DNA of 64,000 nt from Streptomyces bauhiniae (GCF_004784475.1 NZ_SRRT01000008.1:124001-188000); one strand, 5' to 3'; positions 44,824 to 53,908 are shown, counted from the first letter of the stretch. Numbers and translations: made by a program. Notes: generated from the letters alone by a model not told the origin.

Positions 44824-45414
44824 GGTTCCTTCTCCCGGCCGATTCGGTTGTTGGCAGCGGCGGGCGTGTGGCCTCGGGGGGCGAGCGCCCTGGCCCGCCG
44901 CTTGACCTCAAATCTAGGTTCGCGGCGCCGGGCGGGCGTCATGCCCTCGTACCGAATGGCGGGCCTCCCGGAGGATGAGCCTCCTGGCTGCGTGTACTCC
45001 CCTGGGTGGAGACGTGCGGTGGAGTCTCAGGGTCTTCCCGGAGGGGTCGCGGGCGGCCGCCCCGGCGTCTCCTCCCAGGGGTGGATTGCCGTGACTTCAG
45101 TCACTTTGGCCGTCCGGGGGCGCGGCCGGCGGGAGGGAAGGTGCCGCCGGGCGTCGCGGCGGTGACCCGGCCCTTCTCCCCCGCCCGGCAGGGTGCCGAC
45201 CTCTCCTGCCCGTTGACCAAAAGTCAACATCCGTGCCTGGTCAGAGGGTTGACGACGTCCTTACATCAACCACACAGCAAGATCCGTGTCGCTGACCGCG
45301 TTTCACCTCGACCGTGGGGTAGGCGCAATCCATCGGCCCGAGAGGGCGCGGCCTCTGCGCGCGGGCGGCCGTGGAAACGTAAGCTGGGCACGTCACAGGG
45401 ACCGGGCAGCGGGG
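44824..45414. other. Gene-free divergent region upstream of the kinase gene
   Basis: 591 bases between the minus-strand small gene and the plus-strand kinase gene. No convincing gene on either strand. It contains three related inverted repeats at 45092-45105, 45212-45228 and 45247-45271 and a TTGACG -35-like element at 45249-45254 within the third. Confidence 0.55.
45212..45271. promoter_or_regulatory. Paired inverted repeats upstream of the kinase gene
   Basis: Site A (45212-45228): GTTGAC, five bases, GTCAAC. Site B (45247-45271): GGTTGA, 13 bases, TCAACC; the left half of B overlaps a TTGACG -35-like hexamer. A similar GTGAC-4-GTCAC lies at 45092-45105. Suggests cooperative binding of one dimeric regulator. 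Confidence 0.45.
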
Positions 45415-46722
45415 ATGAACATGGCGATGATGCGCCTGAGGCGCGAGGACCCGCGCGTCGTCGGCTCGTTCAGGCTTCACCGACGGCTCGGCGCGGGCGG
45501 GATGGGCGTGGTCTATCTCGGCTCGGACAAGAAGGGTCAGCGGGTCGCGCTGAAGGTGATCCGGCCCGATCTCGCGGAGGACCAGGAGTTCCGGTCGCGG
45601 TTCGCGCGCGAGGTGTCGGCGGCCCGGCGCATCCGGGGCGGCTGTACGGCGCGGCTGGTGGCGGCGGACCTGGAGGCCGAGCGGCCCTGGTTCGCCACGC
45701 AGTACGTGCCCGGCCCCTCCCTGCACGACAAGGTCGCCGAGGAGGGCCCGCTGTACGCGGCCGACGCGGCGGCGATCGGCGCGGCCCTGTCCGAGGGGCT
45801 GGTGGCGGTGCACGAGGCCGGTGTGGTGCACCGGGACCTCAAGCCGTCCAACATTCTGCTGTCCCCCAAGGGCCCCCGGATCATCGACTTCGGCATCGCC
45901 TGGGCCACCGGCGCCTCCACGCTCACCCATGTCGGTACGGCGGTGGGCTCCCCCGGCTTCCTGGCACCGGAGCAGGTGCGCGGGGCGGCGGTCACCCCGG
46001 CCACCGACGTGTTCTCGCTGGGCGCCACCCTGGCGTACGCCTCGACCGGTGACTCCCCCTTCGGGCACGGCAGTTCCGAGGTCATGCTGTACCGGGTGGT
46101 GCACGAGGAGCCGCATCTGCACGGGGTGCCGGACGCGTTGGCGCCGCTGGTGCGGGCCTGCCTGGCGAAGGACCCCGCTGACCGGCCGAGCACGCTGCAA
46201 CTGTCGCTGCGGCTCAAGGAGATCGCGGCCCGCGAGGCACAGGGGCTCGGCGAGGTACGGCCGCCCGGACCCCGGGCGCCGGTGGCGGACCGGGCCTCGG
46301 TGCGGCTCGCGGACACCTCGCCCGACCAGCAGCGCACCACGCAGCGCCGGGCCGCGCCCGGTACCCCGCCGCCGCGCGGGGCCGCGCCCTCGCGGGGCGG
46401 GGCTCCTTCGCGCGGCGGTGTCGCGTCCCGGCCCGGCACCCGGCCGAACCCGTCGGGGCGCGGTACCGGAAACCGGCCCGCTCCGCGCAGTGGCGCGGGC
46501 CGCCCGGCCCGTACCACGGGGACCAAGCTCCGTCCGGCCAACCCCCGGCTGCTGCGGCAGCGGCTGACCGTGTTCGTGGTGGTGACGCTGCTGGTCGCCC
46601 TGGGCATCGCGGTGGCGCAGGGCTGTTCCGGCCCGGCGCGCGGCCTGGGCGGGGACGGCGGGCAGCGTACGGGCGCGCGGCAGGCGCCCGTGACCGGGGA
46701 CGGTCAGGGGCGGGTGGCGTAG
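45415..46722 (+). CDS. Membrane-anchored serine/threonine protein kinase
   Basis: 435 residues if started at ATG 45415 (MNMAMMRLRREDPRVVGSFR); ATG 45421 is equally possible and better spaced from GGGG. Complete kinase domain: GAGGMG at 26-31, catalytic lysine K47 in ALKVI, HRDLKPSN at 139-146, DFG at 158-160 and GSPGFLAPEQ. A long Arg/Pro/Gly/Ala-rich linker (about 275-380) leads to one C-terminal transmembrane helix near 384-404, so the kinase is cytoplasmic with a short tail outside. No PASTA or sensor domain. Its stop overlaps the converging methyltransferase gene by 19 bases. Confidence 0.92.
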   Translation: MNMAMMRLRREDPRVVGSFRLHRRLGAGGMGVVYLGSDKKGQRVALKVIRPDLAEDQEFRSRFAREVSAARRIRGGCTARLVAADLEAERPWFATQYVPGPSLHDKVAEEGPLYAADAAAIGAALSEGLVAVHEAGVVHRDLKPSNILLSPKGPRIIDFGIAWATGASTLTHVGTAVGSPGFLAPEQVRGAAVTPATDVFSLGATLAYASTGDSPFGHGSSEVMLYRVVHEEPHLHGVPDALAPLVRACLAKDPADRPSTLQLSLRLKEIAAREAQGLGEVRPPGPRAPVADRASVRLADTSPDQQRTTQRRAAPGTPPPRGAAPSRGGAPSRGGVASRPGTRPNPSGRGTGNRPAPRSGAGRPARTTGTKLRPANPRLLRQRLTVFVVVTLLVALGIAVAQGCSGPARGLGGDGGQRTGARQAPVTGDGQGRVA

Positions 46723-47525
46723 AAGGCGACCGCCGAGGCCGCGGCCACGTTCAGGGAGTCGACGCCGGCCTCCATCGGGATGCGCACATGGACGTCGGCC
46801 GCAGCGAGCGCGGCCGGGGAGAGCCCGTCGCCCTCGGTGCCCAGCATCAGCGCGAGCTTCTCCGGGCGGCGGGCGGCGAGTTCGTCCAGGTCGATCGAGT
46901 CGTCCGAGAGGCACAGCGCGGCCAGCGTGAAGCCGTGTGCGCGGAGGGTGTCCGCGTCGTGCGGCCAGGACTCCAGGCGGGCGTACGGCACCGCGAAGAC
47001 CGTCCCCATGGAGACCTTCACCGAGCGCCGGTACAGCGGGTCGGCGCAGCGCGGGGTGAGGAGTACGGCGTCCACGCCGAGGGCGGCGGCGTTGCGGAAG
47101 GCGGCGCCCAGGTTGGCGTGGTCGACCATGTCCTCGAAGAGCGCGACCCGGCGCGGGGTGCCGTGGGGGCCGACGGACTCCAGCAGCGCGGCCGGGGTGG
47201 GCAGCGGGTTGCGGGCCATCGAGGCGAGGGCGCCCCGGTGGACGTGGTACCCGGTGACGCTCTCGGCCAGCTCGGGGCTCACCACGTAGACCGGGCAGGT
47301 CAGTTCGTCGATGAGGTCGGCCATGGTGTCGACCCACTTGGGGGTGAGCATCATCGAGCGCATGCCGTAACCGGCGTTCCCCGCGCGGCGGATGACCTTC
47401 TCGCCCTCGGCGATGAACAGTCCCTCGGCGGGTTCGCGCCGGCGGCGCAGGGCCACGTCGGTGAGGTCGGTGTAGTCGGCGAGGCGCGGGTCGGCGGGGT
47501 CGTCGACGGTGATGAGCTGGGCCAC
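46704..47525 (-). CDS. SpoU/TrmH-family RNA 2-prime-O-methyltransferase
   Basis: 273 residues starting MAQLITVDDPADPRLADYTD. N-terminal substrate-binding part with FIAEGEKVIRRA, then the knotted SPOUT domain: VALFEDMVDHANLGAAFRNA (motif 1), KLALMLGTEGDGLS (motif 2) and IPMEAGVDSLNVAAASAVAF (motif 3). It methylates a tRNA or rRNA ribose; the site is not predictable. The last 19 bases overlap the 3-prime end of the kinase gene on the other strand. Confidence 0.93.
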   Translation of the reverse strand: MAQLITVDDPADPRLADYTDLTDVALRRRREPAEGLFIAEGEKVIRRAGNAGYGMRSMMLTPKWVDTMADLIDELTCPVYVVSPELAESVTGYHVHRGALASMARNPLPTPAALLESVGPHGTPRRVALFEDMVDHANLGAAFRNAAALGVDAVLLTPRCADPLYRRSVKVSMGTVFAVPYARLESWPHDADTLRAHGFTLAALCLSDDSIDLDELAARRPEKLALMLGTEGDGLSPAALAAADVHVRIPMEAGVDSLNVAAASAVAFYATRP

Positions 47526-47556
47526 GGGGTGCTGGTGCCTTGTTCTTCCGGAGGGG

Positions 47557-48792
47557 TCAGGGCTGGTCGGTGGTCGGGGTCGCGTCGACCACGGCGCCGA
47601 TGACGATGACCGCCGGGGGCTTCACCGCCTCGGCGCGCACGGTCTCCGCCACGGTGGCGAGCGTCGCGTCCACCCGGCGCTGGGCGGCCGTGGTGCCCTC
47701 CTGGACGAGGGCGACGGGGGTCTCGGGGGCCTTGCCGTGGGCGATCAGGGTCTCGGCGATCTTCCCGATCTTGTCGACGCCCATCAGGACGACGAGGGTG
47801 CCCCTCAGACGGGCCATCGCGGGCCAGTCGACCAGGGAGCGGGGGTCGTCGGGGGCGACATGGCCGCTGACCACGGTGAACTCATGGGCGACCCCGCGAT
47901 GCGTGACGGGTATCCCGGCCGCGGCCGGCACCGATATCGAGCTGGAGATGCCGGGGACCACGGTGCACGGGATGCCGGCCTCGGCGAGCGCCTGCACCTC
48001 CTCCATGCCCCGGCCGAAGACGAACGGGTCGCCGCCCTTGAGCCGCACCACGGACTTGCCCTGCTTGGCGTGCTCGATCAGGGCGTTGTTGATGGCCTCC
48101 TGGGCCATGTACCGCCCGTACGGGATCTTGGCCGCGTCGATCACCTCGACGTGCGGCGGGAGTTCGGCGAGCAGGTCGCGCGGGCCGAGCCGGTCGGCGA
48201 TCACGACGTCGGCCTCGGCGAGCAGCCGCCGGCCCCGGACGGTGATCAGGTCGGGGTCGCCGGGGCCGCCGCCGACCAGGGCGACGCCGGGCGTGCGGGT
48301 GCGGTGGTGGGGGGCGACCAGGGTGCCGTCGCTCAGGCCCGCCACGACCGCGTCGCGGATGGCGGCGGTGTGCCGGGGGTCGCGGCCGCGCGCGCTGGTG
48401 GTGAGGACGGCGACGGTCACGCCCTCGCTGGTGCCGGTGGCGGGCGTCCAGGCCGTGGCCCGGTCGGCGTCGTCGGAGCGGACGCACCAGACGCGGTGGG
48501 CCTCGGCCTCGGCGGAGGCCGCGGCGTTGGCGACGGGGTCGCTGGTGGCGATCAGGGCGTACCAGGCGCCGGAGAGGTCGCCCTCGGCGTACGGGCGGCG
48601 CAGCCAGGTGATCTCGCCGGCGTCGGCCATCGCCTCGACGGAGGGGGTGGCCTCCGGGGAGACGAGGAGGACGTCGGCGCCCGCCGCGATCAGCGCCGGA
48701 AGGCGGCGCTGGGCGACCTGGCCGCCGCCGAGGACGACCACGCGGCGACCGGTCAGGCGGAGGCCCACGGGGTAGGCGGGGTGTTCGGCCAT
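47557..48792 (-). CDS. cobA: Siroheme synthase-like: precorrin-2 dehydrogenase plus uroporphyrinogen-III C-methyltransferase
   Basis: 411 residues. The N-terminal Rossmann part has VVVLGGGQVAQRRLPALIAA (about 18-37) and follows the CysG precorrin-2 oxidase pattern. From about 170 comes the SAM-dependent methylase with VGGGPGDPDLITVRG, VVRLKGGDPFVFGRG and the C-terminal family end. It supplies precorrin-2 and sirohydrochlorin, shared by siroheme and vitamin B12 synthesis. It follows bluB-cobT and cobL on the same strand, so a corrinoid role is supported. A separate ferrochelatase function is not visible. Confidence 0.9.
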   Translation of the reverse strand: MAEHPAYPVGLRLTGRRVVVLGGGQVAQRRLPALIAAGADVLLVSPEATPSVEAMADAGEITWLRRPYAEGDLSGAWYALIATSDPVANAAASAEAEAHRVWCVRSDDADRATAWTPATGTSEGVTVAVLTTSARGRDPRHTAAIRDAVVAGLSDGTLVAPHHRTRTPGVALVGGGPGDPDLITVRGRRLLAEADVVIADRLGPRDLLAELPPHVEVIDAAKIPYGRYMAQEAINNALIEHAKQGKSVVRLKGGDPFVFGRGMEEVQALAEAGIPCTVVPGISSSISVPAAAGIPVTHRGVAHEFTVVSGHVAPDDPRSLVDWPAMARLRGTLVVLMGVDKIGKIAETLIAHGKAPETPVALVQEGTTAAQRRVDATLATVAETVRAEAVKPPAVIVIGAVVDATPTTDQP

Positions 48793-48939
48793 GAGGTGCG
48801 GCTCCTCGTGCGGTGTGCGGTGGGCGCGCCGCGCCTTCGAAGCGGCCCTGACGTGCGGATCTTAATGTCTGGGCCCCTGGTGGGGCACGGGTGGTCCGGC
48901 TGGTGAACTCCGGGCCGGACCGCCCGTGGCCGTCGGCTG

Positions 48940-48969
48940 CTTCTCGGTGACGCTACTTCTCGGTGACGC
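48940..48969. repeat. 14-base direct duplication across the cobT stop codon
   Basis: CTTCTCGGTGACGC occurs at 48940-48953 and 48956-48969, separated by two bases. The second copy encodes the last codons of the BluB-CobT protein (VTEK) and the junction makes its TAG stop. Confidence 0.8.
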
Positions 48970-51900
48970 CGGCCGAGTCGAAGGTCGCCACCTCGTGCAT
49001 CGCGCGGGCCGTGCTCTGCACCAGCGGCAGCGCCAGCAGCGCGCCGGTGCCCTCGCCCAGGCGCAGGTCGAGGTCGACCAGCGGGCGCAGCCCCAGCTTG
49101 TTGAGCGCGGCCACATGGCCGGGCTCGGCGCTGCGGTGACCGGCGATGCAGGCCGCCAGCACCTCGGGGGCGATGGCACGGGCGACCAGCGCGGCGGCAC
49201 CGGCGCTCACCCCGTCCAGGATCACCGGAGTGCGCAGCGACGCGCCACCCAGCAGCAGACCGACCATGGCCGCGTGCTCGAAGCCGCCGAGGGCCGCGAG
49301 GACCCCGATCGGGTCGGCCGGGTCCGGCTGGTGGAGTTCCAGCGCACGGCGGACGACCTCGGTCTTGCGGGCCAGCGTCTCGTCGTTGATGCCGGTGCCC
49401 CGGCCGGTGACCTCGGCCGGGTCGGCGCCGGTGAAGACGGAGATCAGCGCGGCGGAGGAGGTGGTGTTGGCGATGCCCATCTCGCCGGTGAGCAGCGCCT
49501 TGTTCCCGGCGGCGACCAGGTCGCGGGCGGTCTCGATGCCGACCTCGATGGCGGCTCTGGCCTCCTCGCGGGTCATCGCGGGCCCGGTGGTCATGTCGGA
49601 GGTGCCGCCGCGGATCTTGCGGGGCAGCAGACCGGGGGTGGCGGGCAGGTCGGCGACGACACCGACGTCCACCACGCACACCTCGGCGCCGACCTGGTTG
49701 GCGAAGGCGTTGCACACCGCGCCGCCGCCCAGGAAGTTGGCGACCATCTGCCCGGTGACCTCTTGCGGCCACGGGGTGACGCCCTGGGCGTGCACACCGT
49801 GGTCACCGGCGAACACGGCCACGGCCGCGGGCTCCGGGATGGGCGGCGGGCACTGCCGGGACAGGCCGGAGAGCTGCGCGGAGATGATCTCCAGCATGCC
49901 GAGCGCACCGGCCGGCTTGGTCATGCGCTTCTGCCGCTCCCACGCCTCCCCGAGCGCCTTGGCGTCGAGCGGGCGGATCTGTGCGACGGTCTCGGCAAGC
50001 AGGTCGTGGGGGTCCTCTCCGGGCAGGGCGCGGCGGCCGTACGTCTCCTCGTGCACCACCCAGGACAGCGGGCGGCGCTTGGACCAGCCGGCCTGCATCA
50101 GCTCGGGTTCGTCCGGGAACTCGTCGACGTACCCGACGCAGAGGTAGGCGACGACCTCCAGGTGCTCCGGCAGGCCGAGCGCGCGGACCATCTCCCGCTC
50201 GTCGAAGAAGCTGACCCAGCCGACGCCGAGGCCCTCGGCGCGCGCGGCGAGCCAGAGGTTCTCCACCGCGAGCGCGGAGGAGTACGGGGCCATCTGCGGC
50301 TGGGTGTGCCGGCCGAGGGTGTGGCGGCCGCCACGGGTGGGGTCGGCGGTGACGACGATGTTCACCGGGGTGTCGAGGATGGCCTCGATCTTCATTTCCT
50401 TGAACTGCTTCGCCCGGCCCTTGGGCAGCGACTTGGCGTACGCCTCGCGCTGGCTCATGGCGAGGTCGTGCATCGCGCGACGGGTGTCGGCGGAGCGGAT
50501 GACGACGAAGTCCCAGGGCTGCGAGTGGCCGACCGAGGGGGCGGTGTGGGCCGCCTCCAGGACGCGCAGCAGCACGTCGTGCGGGATCGGGTCGCCGCGG
50601 AAGCCGTTGCGGATGTCACGGCGCTCGCGGATCACCTTCAGCACGGCTTCGCGCTCGGCGTCGTTGTACGCGGGTGCGGCCGGGCCCAGTGGCAGGGCGG
50701 ACTCGGGCTCCTCCTCGTCCTGGTCGGCGTCGGTGGTGGCGAGGTCCTCGGCGTGCTGGACGAGGTCCGGCTGCGGGGCGATCGCGTCCAGGTCGGGAAG
50801 GATCAGCGGCTGCGGCGGGGTCGGCGCGAGGTGCGGGGTGGTGGGCACCTGCCCGTCCACGGCCACGAACTGGCCGAGCGGCTGCTCGGGGTGCGGCGCC
50901 TGCGGCAGACCGGAGGGCAGCGGTTCCGCCTGCGCGGGCACCTCCTCGGGGGCCTGGAGCTGGGGGCCGGACGGGGCTTCGCGCGCCTCTGCGGGGGCCG
51001 GGGGCTCGAAGACGGGGGGCTGCGGGGCGGCCACCGGGATGTCCTCGGGCGCGGGGAGCGGGAACTCCTCGGCGGTGAGGGGGGCTTCGGGCTCGGGCTC
51101 CGGCACGGGGGTCTCCACGGCCTCCGCCACCGGGGCGACCGGGGCCTCGGGCTCGGGGGCCTGCGGGGCCTCCTCGGCGGGAGCCGCCACCTCCTCGGCA
51201 GGAGCCTCCGCGATCTCGACGAGCGCCTCCTCGATGGCGGCCTCGGCCTCGTGCCCCGGAGCCGCGTCGGGCACGGTCTCCAGCACCGGCTCGGCCACCT
51301 CGGGCTCGGGAATCCCGGCCGCGAGGGGGGCCTCCGGCGTCTCCTCGACGGCGACCTCGGCGACCTCGGCCTGAGCGGTCAGCCGGTCCACGGCGGCCTG
51401 CGCGGCCTCAGCGGGCTCGACCGGCGCGCTCTCGGCGACGGGCGGGACAGCCTCCGGCAGGGCTGCTTCCGGTGCGACCGCCTCAGGGGCAACCGCGTCC
51501 GGGACGACCGCCTCGGGGGCAACCGCGTCCGGGGCAACCGCCTCGGGGGCAACAGCCTCGGGGACAACGGCCTCCGGAGCAGTCGTCTCAGGAACAACCT
51601 GCTCCGGGGCAACCGCCTCCGGAACAGTCGTCTCAGGAACAACCTGCTCCGGGGTAACGGCCTCCGGAACAACCGCCTCAGGCACAACCTGCTCCGGCGC
51701 CACAGCCTCAGGAACAACCTGATCCGGCACCAGAGCCTCCGGGGCAACCGCCTCGGCGACACCCTGCTCCGGCACCCCACCCTCCGGAACAACCGTTTCG
51801 GCGGCCGGTGCCACGTCCTCCACCGGCCCCGCGCCCCAAGGCACGGCGGCCTGCGGGGCCGGGTCGGGGAGCGCCTGTACGTCGAGGTACTCGGGGCCGG

Positions 51901-52306
51901 CGAACGGCCGTACCGGCGCACCGGCGGGGCCCCGGTCGGCGAGGGAGCGGACCGGGCTCGCGGAGGCATCCGGGATCGGCGGGCCGAGGTGCAGCGGGCG
52001 GCGCGGCGGCTGCACCGGGCCGGGCCCCTGCTCGGGCAGCCGTACGCCGCCGAGGTCGACGGAGCCGGTGTCCCGGCCCGCCGTCTCGTGGGCGTCGGGC
52101 TGGTGGACGGCCTCGACGATCGGTGCCGGGGCCGGGGGCGGCAGTTCGTTGCCCCACGCGCCCTGAGCGCCCGGCAGCAGCAGGTCCTCGTCCTCGGCGG
52201 GCGCCTCGGCGAGGTAGGTGTACGCGCCGTGCCCGAGGCCCGGCTGCTCCACCATGCCTGCGCTCTCCGGCTGTCCCTCGGCCGGGACCTGGCCGGTGTC
52301 GGTCAT
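48953..52306 (-). CDS. cobT: BluB-CobT fusion with long repetitive N-terminal arm
   Basis: 1117 residues starting MTDTGQVPAEGQPESAGMVE. Residues 1 to about 545 are low complexity, rich in Pro, Ala, Val and Glu, with a run of VPEAVAPE-type five-residue repeats at about 172-289. About 550-770 is a BluB-type flavin enzyme (RRDIRNGFRGDPIPHDVLLR, GHSQPWDFVVIRS, LGVGWVSFF) that makes 5,6-dimethylbenzimidazole from reduced FMN. About 775-1117 is CobT, nicotinate-nucleotide-dimethylbenzimidazole phosphoribosyltransferase (VFAGDHGVHAQGVTPWP, GEMGIANTTSSAAL, catalytic Glu in RLGEGTGALLAL). One chain thus makes and activates the B12 lower ligand. It lies between cobL and cobA. Confidence 0.92.
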   Translation of the reverse strand: MTDTGQVPAEGQPESAGMVEQPGLGHGAYTYLAEAPAEDEDLLLPGAQGAWGNELPPPAPAPIVEAVHQPDAHETAGRDTGSVDLGGVRLPEQGPGPVQPPRRPLHLGPPIPDASASPVRSLADRGPAGAPVRPFAGPEYLDVQALPDPAPQAAVPWGAGPVEDVAPAAETVVPEGGVPEQGVAEAVAPEALVPDQVVPEAVAPEQVVPEAVVPEAVTPEQVVPETTVPEAVAPEQVVPETTAPEAVVPEAVAPEAVAPDAVAPEAVVPDAVAPEAVAPEAALPEAVPPVAESAPVEPAEAAQAAVDRLTAQAEVAEVAVEETPEAPLAAGIPEPEVAEPVLETVPDAAPGHEAEAAIEEALVEIAEAPAEEVAAPAEEAPQAPEPEAPVAPVAEAVETPVPEPEPEAPLTAEEFPLPAPEDIPVAAPQPPVFEPPAPAEAREAPSGPQLQAPEEVPAQAEPLPSGLPQAPHPEQPLGQFVAVDGQVPTTPHLAPTPPQPLILPDLDAIAPQPDLVQHAEDLATTDADQDEEEPESALPLGPAAPAYNDAEREAVLKVIRERRDIRNGFRGDPIPHDVLLRVLEAAHTAPSVGHSQPWDFVVIRSADTRRAMHDLAMSQREAYAKSLPKGRAKQFKEMKIEAILDTPVNIVVTADPTRGGRHTLGRHTQPQMAPYSSALAVENLWLAARAEGLGVGWVSFFDEREMVRALGLPEHLEVVAYLCVGYVDEFPDEPELMQAGWSKRRPLSWVVHEETYGRRALPGEDPHDLLAETVAQIRPLDAKALGEAWERQKRMTKPAGALGMLEIISAQLSGLSRQCPPPIPEPAAVAVFAGDHGVHAQGVTPWPQEVTGQMVANFLGGGAVCNAFANQVGAEVCVVDVGVVADLPATPGLLPRKIRGGTSDMTTGPAMTREEARAAIEVGIETARDLVAAGNKALLTGEMGIANTTSSAALISVFTGADPAEVTGRGTGINDETLARKTEVVRRALELHQPDPADPIGVLAALGGFEHAAMVGLLLGGASLRTPVILDGVSAGAAALVARAIAPEVLAACIAGHRSAEPGHVAALNKLGLRPLVDLDLRLGEGTGALLALPLVQSTARAMHEVATFDSAGVTEK

Positions 52307-52690
52307 GCGTACCCCTCGCCCATCGGTTTAGTGCTCCTACGACCAGCTCACCCGGAACGGCGCACCGACCGCCCCGTAGTGAGAACGAGCGTCCGTGCGC
52401 ATCGGCACGAACGACCCGCCAGAAATGGCGACAAAGCCATTCGGTGGCATTCTCGCGGCCGTTCGGCCGTCGTGACAGCGAGATCACGTGACAGCCCGTT
52501 GTGGACTGCGCCACGTTGCGCGTCCTCCGGTTTTGCCGTACCTCACCCACCGCCCCAAAGCGGGCGAGCTTTCCGGACATTGACGAACGAACTTCCGGAC
52601 CGCGGGTGCGGTACAACGATCGGCCAGCCTACCGCGCGCGGTACGACAAACCGATCACGGGGCGAACCGGTCGGGGAGGGCGGCGGCGGT
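52307..52690. other. Gene-free leader of the bluB-cobT gene
   Basis: 384 bases between cobL and the fusion gene, both on the minus strand. No convincing gene. It holds a perfect 14-base palindrome, TACCGCGCGCGGTA, at 52630-52643 overlapping a possible -10 (TAGGCT on the minus strand), about 325 bases from the start codon. I looked for a cobalamin riboswitch B12 box and did not find one. Confidence 0.5.
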
Positions 52691-53908
52691 TCAGCGCGCG
52701 GTCTCGCGCGGGGGCAGCTCGCCGCCGAGGAGGAAGACGACGCTCCGCTCGTTCTCCGTCCAGGACTTGGTGTCCAGTCCGACGGCCTGGAGGAGGGCGC
52801 ACTCGACGCGGTAGCCGTGCTCGGTGAGGTCGCGGCCGATGAGTTCGGCGGCGTCCCGGGTGGCCGCGTGGGCGACGATGCGCTGCGGGCGCCGGTCGGC
52901 CACGGCCGAGACGACCGCCGCTCCCCCGCCGCCGACGCGTACGACGTCCGGCTCGGGCAGGTTCTCCAGGATGTGCGGCGCCTCGCCGCGCACGATCTGC
53001 AACTGGACCCCGAACTCGCGGGCGGCGGCTTCCGTCCGGGCGCAGGACTCGGGGTCGGCGTCGACGGCGAGCACGGCGGCACCGGCGCGGGCGGCCTCCA
53101 CGGCGAAGGCGCCGGAGCCGCAGCCGATGTCCCACACCAGGTCGCCGGTGCGCGGGCCCAGCCGGGCGAGCTGGGCGGCACGCAGCAGTTCGTTCTCGCC
53201 CTCGCCGAGGACGCCCCCATACACCTCGTCGGGCTGGGTCCAGCCGCGCGGGCCGGTGCCGGGGTCGCGGCCGGCGATCCAGCCGTCGCCCACGAGTGCG
53301 CTCTGGGGGCCGCCGATGACGATGACGATGTTGGGGTCGCGCCAGGTGTGGTCGGCGGCCTTGTCGGAGGTGAGGACGCTGACGCGCTCGTTCTCGGTGC
53401 CGAGTTCCTCGCACACGACGAAGGTGCGGTGCACCCCGTCCAGGAGCAGGCCGAGTTCGGCGGGTCCGGCGCCGGGTGCGGTGAGGACGGCGACCTTGCT
53501 ATGGGCACGGCACACATTGACCGCCCGGCGCAGGGTGCGGGGGTGTGCGACGACCACATGGGCGTCGTCCCAGGGCATGCCCGCGCGGGCGAAGGCGCCG
53601 GCCACGGAGGAGACGCCGGGCACGACCTCGACCTCCAGGCCGAACTCCGGTGCGCGCAGGGTGCGCACGACGCCGAAGAAGCCGGGGTCGCCGTCGGCGA
53701 GCACGACGGCGGTGCCGCGGTGGCCGGCGATCCGGCGGGCGGCCAGGCCGACGCTGCCCAGGCGGACGCGTTCGGCGGTGGCCGGGATCTCCGGAAGCGC
53801 CAGGTGGTGGGGGGCGCCCGCGACGAGCGTGGCGGCGCCGAGGGCGCCGCGTGCCGCTTCGGTCAGCGGCGAGCCGTCCCAGCCGATCACCGTGACCCGG
53901 TCGGCCAT
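52691..53908 (-). CDS. cobL: Precorrin-6Y C5,15-methyltransferase (decarboxylating), CbiE-CbiT type
   Basis: 405 residues starting MADRVTVIGWDGSPLTEAAR. CbiE-like methylase in the first half (about 1-200, with VVLADGDPGFFGVVRTL and VVPGVSSVAGAFARAGMPWD) and CbiT-like methyltransferase in the second (about 230-390, with VWDIGCGSGAFAVEAARAG). It methylates C5 and C15 and removes the acetate side-chain carboxyl during corrin ring synthesis. Bifunctional length is normal for CobL. First gene of the cob group on this strand. Confidence 0.93.
   Translation of the reverse strand: MADRVTVIGWDGSPLTEAARGALGAATLVAGAPHHLALPEIPATAERVRLGSVGLAARRIAGHRGTAVVLADGDPGFFGVVRTLRAPEFGLEVEVVPGVSSVAGAFARAGMPWDDAHVVVAHPRTLRRAVNVCRAHSKVAVLTAPGAGPAELGLLLDGVHRTFVVCEELGTENERVSVLTSDKAADHTWRDPNIVIVIGGPQSALVGDGWIAGRDPGTGPRGWTQPDEVYGGVLGEGENELLRAAQLARLGPRTGDLVWDIGCGSGAFAVEAARAGAAVLAVDADPESCARTEAAAREFGVQLQIVRGEAPHILENLPEPDVVRVGGGGAAVVSAVADRRPQRIVAHAATRDAAELIGRDLTEHGYRVECALLQAVGLDTKSWTENERSVVFLLGGELPPRETAR

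Noticed and set aside
52310..52616. Minus-strand frame starting MSGKLARFGAVGEV in the bluB-cobT leader
   Set aside because: It runs out of frame into the coding region of the fusion gene, lacks a ribosome-binding site and has no third-position bias.
52307..52690. Cobalamin riboswitch upstream of bluB-cobT
   Set aside because: No B12-box-like sequence seen on the minus strand; only a palindrome and a possible -10.
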